Assembly: GCA_018623995.1 (NCBI GenBank)
Contig: JAAZUV010000053.1
Coordinates: 1 to 8,477, forward strand
Reading direction: 5' to 3'
Origin: Methanobacteriota archaeon
GTDB taxonomy: Archaea; Thermoplasmatota; Poseidoniia; Poseidoniales; Poseidoniaceae
DNA length: 8,477 bases
This document shows, piece by piece, positions 7,001-8,477 of this stretch. The stretch's first letter is position 1. Each line of letters begins with the position of its first letter. The notes beneath the pieces are model-generated. The model saw nothing but the letters and a program-made list of their open reading frames with translations. It was not told the origin of the DNA and ran no database searches. The position numbers were made by a program, and so were the translations under genes.

Positions 7001-7133
7001 CGGAGGAGAGCGTTGTATCAATCGGACTGGATGATTGCATATTCTCATGGTCGTCGTCCAACATAGTTGGATGGTTGATGATTGGAGACATGGCCATTGC
7101 AAGAAAAACAACGGTTACAAACCATACTCGCAT
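4002..7133 (-). CDS. Large membrane-anchored surface protein: IPT/TIG-like fold with nested beta-propeller, thrombospondin type 3 repeats, TM helix, WW-like C-terminus
   Basis: The 1043-residue protein has a signal peptide (residues 1-16, MRVWFVTVVFLAMAMS). The first half of an IPT/TIG-like domain (41-74, GGEEITITGSGF) is followed by seven propeller repeats with the motif A-[IV]-[DI]-x-x-G-x-x-H-I (75-420) and then the second IPT/TIG half (421-482, TIRFTTPAVATPGIVTLSL). Residues 484-817 are thrombospondin type 3 Ca-binding repeats rich in DSDGDGVGDNADAFP, the outer ones carrying Cys pairs (498/512, 703/717, 735/750, 766/780, 802/816). One membrane helix (841-867) precedes a charged helical cytoplasmic region (868-985), a Pro-rich linker and a Trp-rich end, YEWLEWPQDGGVWYYR to W1042. 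The likely role is Ca-stiffened display of a binding propeller; ligand unknown. Start 7133 is leaderless-like. It converges on purF and diverges from the gene at 7242. Confidence 0.92.
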   Translation of the reverse strand: MRVWFVTVVFLAMAMSPIINHPTMLDDDHENMQSSSPIDTTLSSASGWITGGEEITITGSGFSALDDTNVTYDGINHQWTKTTADYGSEAGHENAMVIDSNGHVHIVHASGDTYAFTHSVYDGSSWTPNGIKNCEGSYCWGTDMVIDDNDELHAAYSTNTGLIVYMHYDGSSWASTQVSTGAKVGPVGIAVDSNNHPHISFTGYHQYCGNGLRLASFDGAAWTTNVIESGGNKGCDSALLIDGNDKAYISYLDRSQSKLKFTTNKSGSWIPYAPDSGGFSTGYPGSDTSLAVDQQGRFHIAHFDSHEDNEDLRYSVGVPNGAWSTTVVDSSGDTGRNPSIAIDAAGDPHIVYRSWSGWKLKYATLNPSSPNWQVSTIENGGSATKGTGESNSIVIHDGTIHVAYSDETNGVLRYATKSTGVTVTNEITVKFGQLGSVTADVLDDGTIRFTTPAVATPGIVTLSLIDYEGVEHQLSSTFEFIDQNDLDGDGVPNANDDCEEVAGTSSQDVNGCPDDDGDGYSNDGDAFPNDVNEWLDSDGDGVGNNADAFPNDATETTDSDGDGVGDNADAFPQNAFETLDSDGDGVGDNSDEFPNDATETKDTDGDGVGDNADMFPMNAFEQFDSDGDGVGDNSDAFPNDATESVDSDGDGVGDNADAFPDDATESVDSDGDGVGDNADAFPNDGNRSADADGDGVDDTIDDCPNSSATDVVDETGCVVQTDSDGDGVEDIYDQCPDVNASELDLNGDGCLDDADGDGILDSVDECPETESGQSVSEVGCSDAQLMEIDTDGDGVSDLDDTCPGTPEGTTVDAFGCEVQQSEGNDEATSEAESFFSGGDTVTTTLGVSAVLLALFTLLQTNVAAALLPDAFRWVQVLRKNSKLTKEERNELTYLQSIVQAYFDNPQELADELNQLKGDLTGRYTNNEIKKQTREKLFTLIDDLLVSSPRELYQIAHNDAYFGLAGSIDSEDRKKLLQEKLAMSDSNRSVGTPPGPQQSEEVRPPINAVGAVQDDGYEWLEWPQDGGVWYYRTAYSNTTWQKWQ
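4008..4088 (-). other. WW-like Trp-rich C-terminal module
   Basis: Residues 1016-1042 of the surface protein contain WLEWP, VWYYR and WQKW. The spacing of aromatic residues resembles a WW domain (first Trp, central YY, second Trp), but the terminal Pro is missing. It lies after the membrane helix, so on the cytoplasmic side, behind a Pro-rich linker (TPPGPQQSEEVRPP, 991-1004). The resemblance is by eye and could also reflect a separate small beta fold. Confidence 0.45.
5067..5594 (-). repeat. Eight tandem 66-bp units coding 22-residue Ca-binding repeats
   Basis: Residues 514-689 divide exactly into eight 22-residue units starting at 514, 536, 558, 580, 602, 624, 646 and 668. The consensus is DSDGDGVGDNADAFPNDATE plus two residues. 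Acidic DxDGDG loops should each bind Ca. Units 3-4 and 5-6 share alternating endings (AFE- then ATE-) and DNAD then DNSD, so a 44-residue block was probably duplicated. The strong repetition produces long spurious open frames on the opposite strand. Confidence 0.9.
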
Positions 7134-7241
7134 GATAAATGCTCTACTGCGTGATAAAAAAATGCTTTTGTATCAATCGCGTAACAAACGGATTGAACGA
7201 TTGACACATGAGCATATAACTGGTGAATGCTTGTGGCAAGC
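7134..7241. promoter_or_regulatory. Divergent promoter region of the two propeller-protein genes
   Basis: Minus strand: TTTTTTTATC at 7162-7153 is centred about 25 bp before ATG 7133, and no GG-rich SD lies between. Plus strand: CATATAA at 7213-7219 is centred about 25 bp before ATG 7242. This is the spacing expected between an archaeal TATA box and the transcription start, so both mRNAs could begin at the start codon itself. No operator palindrome is obvious in the middle of the region. Confidence 0.5.
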
Positions 7242-8477
7242 ATGGTCGAAACGCTTCCAGTGATTGATGCACTCCATCAGAAATCGAGCGTAACTGCAAT
7301 TGCATTGCATCCGACATCTGGCCACTTGTTGATTGGGAACATGGATGGATTGGTTCAGTGCGTTGATGTGGAAAGTGATGCAAAAGATGTTTTGTCGAAA
7401 ATTCATGTCAACTCAAAAATTGTTGATCTTGCTTGGAGCACAAACAAGATCGTCGTCTTGGATGAGACCAATGGATTGCACGTTTATTCGATGGATGCTG
7501 AAGAAATTTGGACATCCGAATTCGATGCTGGAGGAGCACAATTATCAGTAGGTAAGCAAATCCTTGCACTCGATGGAATTGGCACACTTCGCCAATATAC
7601 ATTGGATGGGCAGGAGTACAATATGGTTCAGAGAGATGTTCGTTCCTTCGCGACGAGCAATGACTCAGTATTCTTAGTTCTCGAAAACCAAACAGTTGCA
7701 AAAACAGATAATCAACTCAACATTGTCTTCCAACGAATGCAGCGTGGGGAGATTGGAGAAGACATTGTTGCTGCTGGAGCAGGTGCAGGCCAAACATGGT
7801 TTGTCGCACGGGAAGGACACGCACTCGTACCCGGAGAAGAAGAAGCCCTGGAATTGGAAATATATTCGGATGAGAGATTGCTACATCGTCGAGAGTTGAA
7901 CGGCCGTGTGAAGGCGACTACAACAGATGCATCAAGCCTGTACTTGGGATTGGACAATGGTGACCTACTCTCATTAAAGGATGAACATCTTGACGACTTG
8001 ATTTCCTTCGATTATCCAATCCAATCCCTAAAAATCAATGGATCGACCCTCATTATTGGAACATGGTTCTACATCTATGGATTCGATATTGAAACCAAGA
8101 ACATCGTTTGGCAAATTGAACACAAAGGTATGGTCGAAGGAGTTGAAGTTGATGATGCAGGTCGTATGGCCTTCTTTGGTGAAGATCAAAACGACTGGAC
8201 TGGAGCTGAACCTGTTGGCATTTGCGATGTGAATCAAGAACGAATTGAAGTCGATCCATCCTTCCTCCAAGGGTGGTTTGAAGAAGAGGTGGTTGAGGTG
8301 GAAACCAATCCAGAAATTGTCTATAGAAATGTAGATGACTTTACGAATCTCCTCTCAGAAGAAGAGCAACAATCCTACAACCAGAGCTTACAGGAACTCG
8401 AAATTGGTCTTGAGTCGCTCACGGCTGCGATGAACGAAGAGATTTCGACTCAATCGGTCGATGATACAGAGGATGAC
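7242..8477 (+). CDS. Cytoplasmic WD40/PQQ-like beta-propeller protein (partial, runs off the right edge)
   Basis: The frame from ATG 7242 stays open for 412 codons to the window end, so it does not show up as a closed ORF. It begins MVETLPVIDALHQKSSVTAI with no signal peptide, suggesting a cytoplasmic protein. Residues 15-345 contain about seven or eight repeated beta units of the type V-x-x-[IL]-A-x-x-G-x-L-L-I-G-x-x-D-G-x-V, for example ALHPTSGHLLIGNMDGLVQC and TTDASSLYLGLDNGDLLSL, typical of WD40 or quinoprotein-like propellers. From about residue 346 it turns into an acidic helical segment (FEEEVVEVE, later LLSEEEQQSYNQSLQELEIG). Function unknown; propellers usually act as protein scaffolds. 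In-frame alternatives are ATG 7227 and GTG 7233 (GGTGA at 7222-7226 is six bases before the GTG). I prefer 7242 because of the TATA spacing. Confidence 0.88.
   Translation, partial: MVETLPVIDALHQKSSVTAIALHPTSGHLLIGNMDGLVQCVDVESDAKDVLSKIHVNSKIVDLAWSTNKIVVLDETNGLHVYSMDAEEIWTSEFDAGGAQLSVGKQILALDGIGTLRQYTLDGQEYNMVQRDVRSFATSNDSVFLVLENQTVAKTDNQLNIVFQRMQRGEIGEDIVAAGAGAGQTWFVAREGHALVPGEEEALELEIYSDERLLHRRELNGRVKATTTDASSLYLGLDNGDLLSLKDEHLDDLISFDYPIQSLKINGSTLIIGTWFYIYGFDIETKNIVWQIEHKGMVEGVEVDDAGRMAFFGEDQNDWTGAEPVGICDVNQERIEVDPSFLQGWFEEEVVEVETNPEIVYRNVDDFTNLLSEEEQQSYNQSLQELEIGLESLTAAMNEEISTQSVDDTEDD

Noticed and set aside
6340..7263. Plus-strand frames opposite the propeller part of the surface protein
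   Set aside because: They are antisense shadows with no SD. The one crossing 7134-7241 runs through the divergent promoter and out of frame into the next gene.
1..8477. CRISPR array, transposon, toxin-antitoxin or other defence system
   Set aside because: The only regular repeats are the coding 66-bp units. No transposase, terminal inverted repeats, nuclease genes or tRNA-like sequences were seen.

Overview
The window looks like a chromosomal segment of a planktonic euryarchaeon, most likely Marine Group II (Poseidoniales/Poseidoniia). Three small ribosomal proteins (L44e, S27e, L37e) and an aIF2-alpha fragment exist only in Archaea and Eukarya, so the DNA is archaeal. A large secreted protein with Ca-binding DxDGDG repeats, a single membrane anchor and a Trp-rich C-terminal module, together with Shine-Dalgarno (SD) use and intermediate base composition, favours Marine Group II. 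That placement is inference from gene content, not from a tree.

Layout. Bases 1-749 (minus strand) hold a compact translation operon in the order L44e, S27e, aIF2-alpha (the last runs off the left edge). A 132-bp divergent spacer separates it from two overlapping plus-strand genes for membrane proteins of unknown function (882-1685, 1675-2121). After 73 bp come L37e (2195-2374) and purF (2434-3975), also on the plus strand. purF converges, across a 26-bp gap, on a 1043-residue minus-strand gene (4002-7133). That gene encodes a signal peptide, a seven-bladed beta-propeller nested in an IPT/TIG-like fold, a long thrombospondin-type-3 Ca-binding stalk, one membrane helix and a cytoplasmic tail ending in a WW-like motif. 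A 108-bp divergent promoter region then leads to a second, cytoplasmic propeller protein (7242 onward) that is still open at the right edge. No stop codon occurs in its 412 codons.

Function. The left part serves translation and L37e/purF link ribosome assembly to purine synthesis. The right part pairs a cell-surface propeller protein with a soluble propeller protein behind a shared spacer. Two initiation styles are visible. L44e, S27e, the membrane pair and L37e have clear SD motifs (GAGGTGA type), whereas both genes flanking 7134-7241 have a TATA-like box about 25 bp before their ATG and no well-placed SD, suggesting leaderless mRNAs.

Most interesting points: the propeller inserted in an IPT/TIG-like fold with apparent velcro closure; an L44e that has lost three of its four zinc-ribbon cysteines; a purF that closely resembles the gammaproteobacterial enzyme; and a hairpin that buries the aIF2-alpha SD directly after the S27e stop. 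I saw no RNA genes, CRISPR arrays, insertion sequences or defence system.
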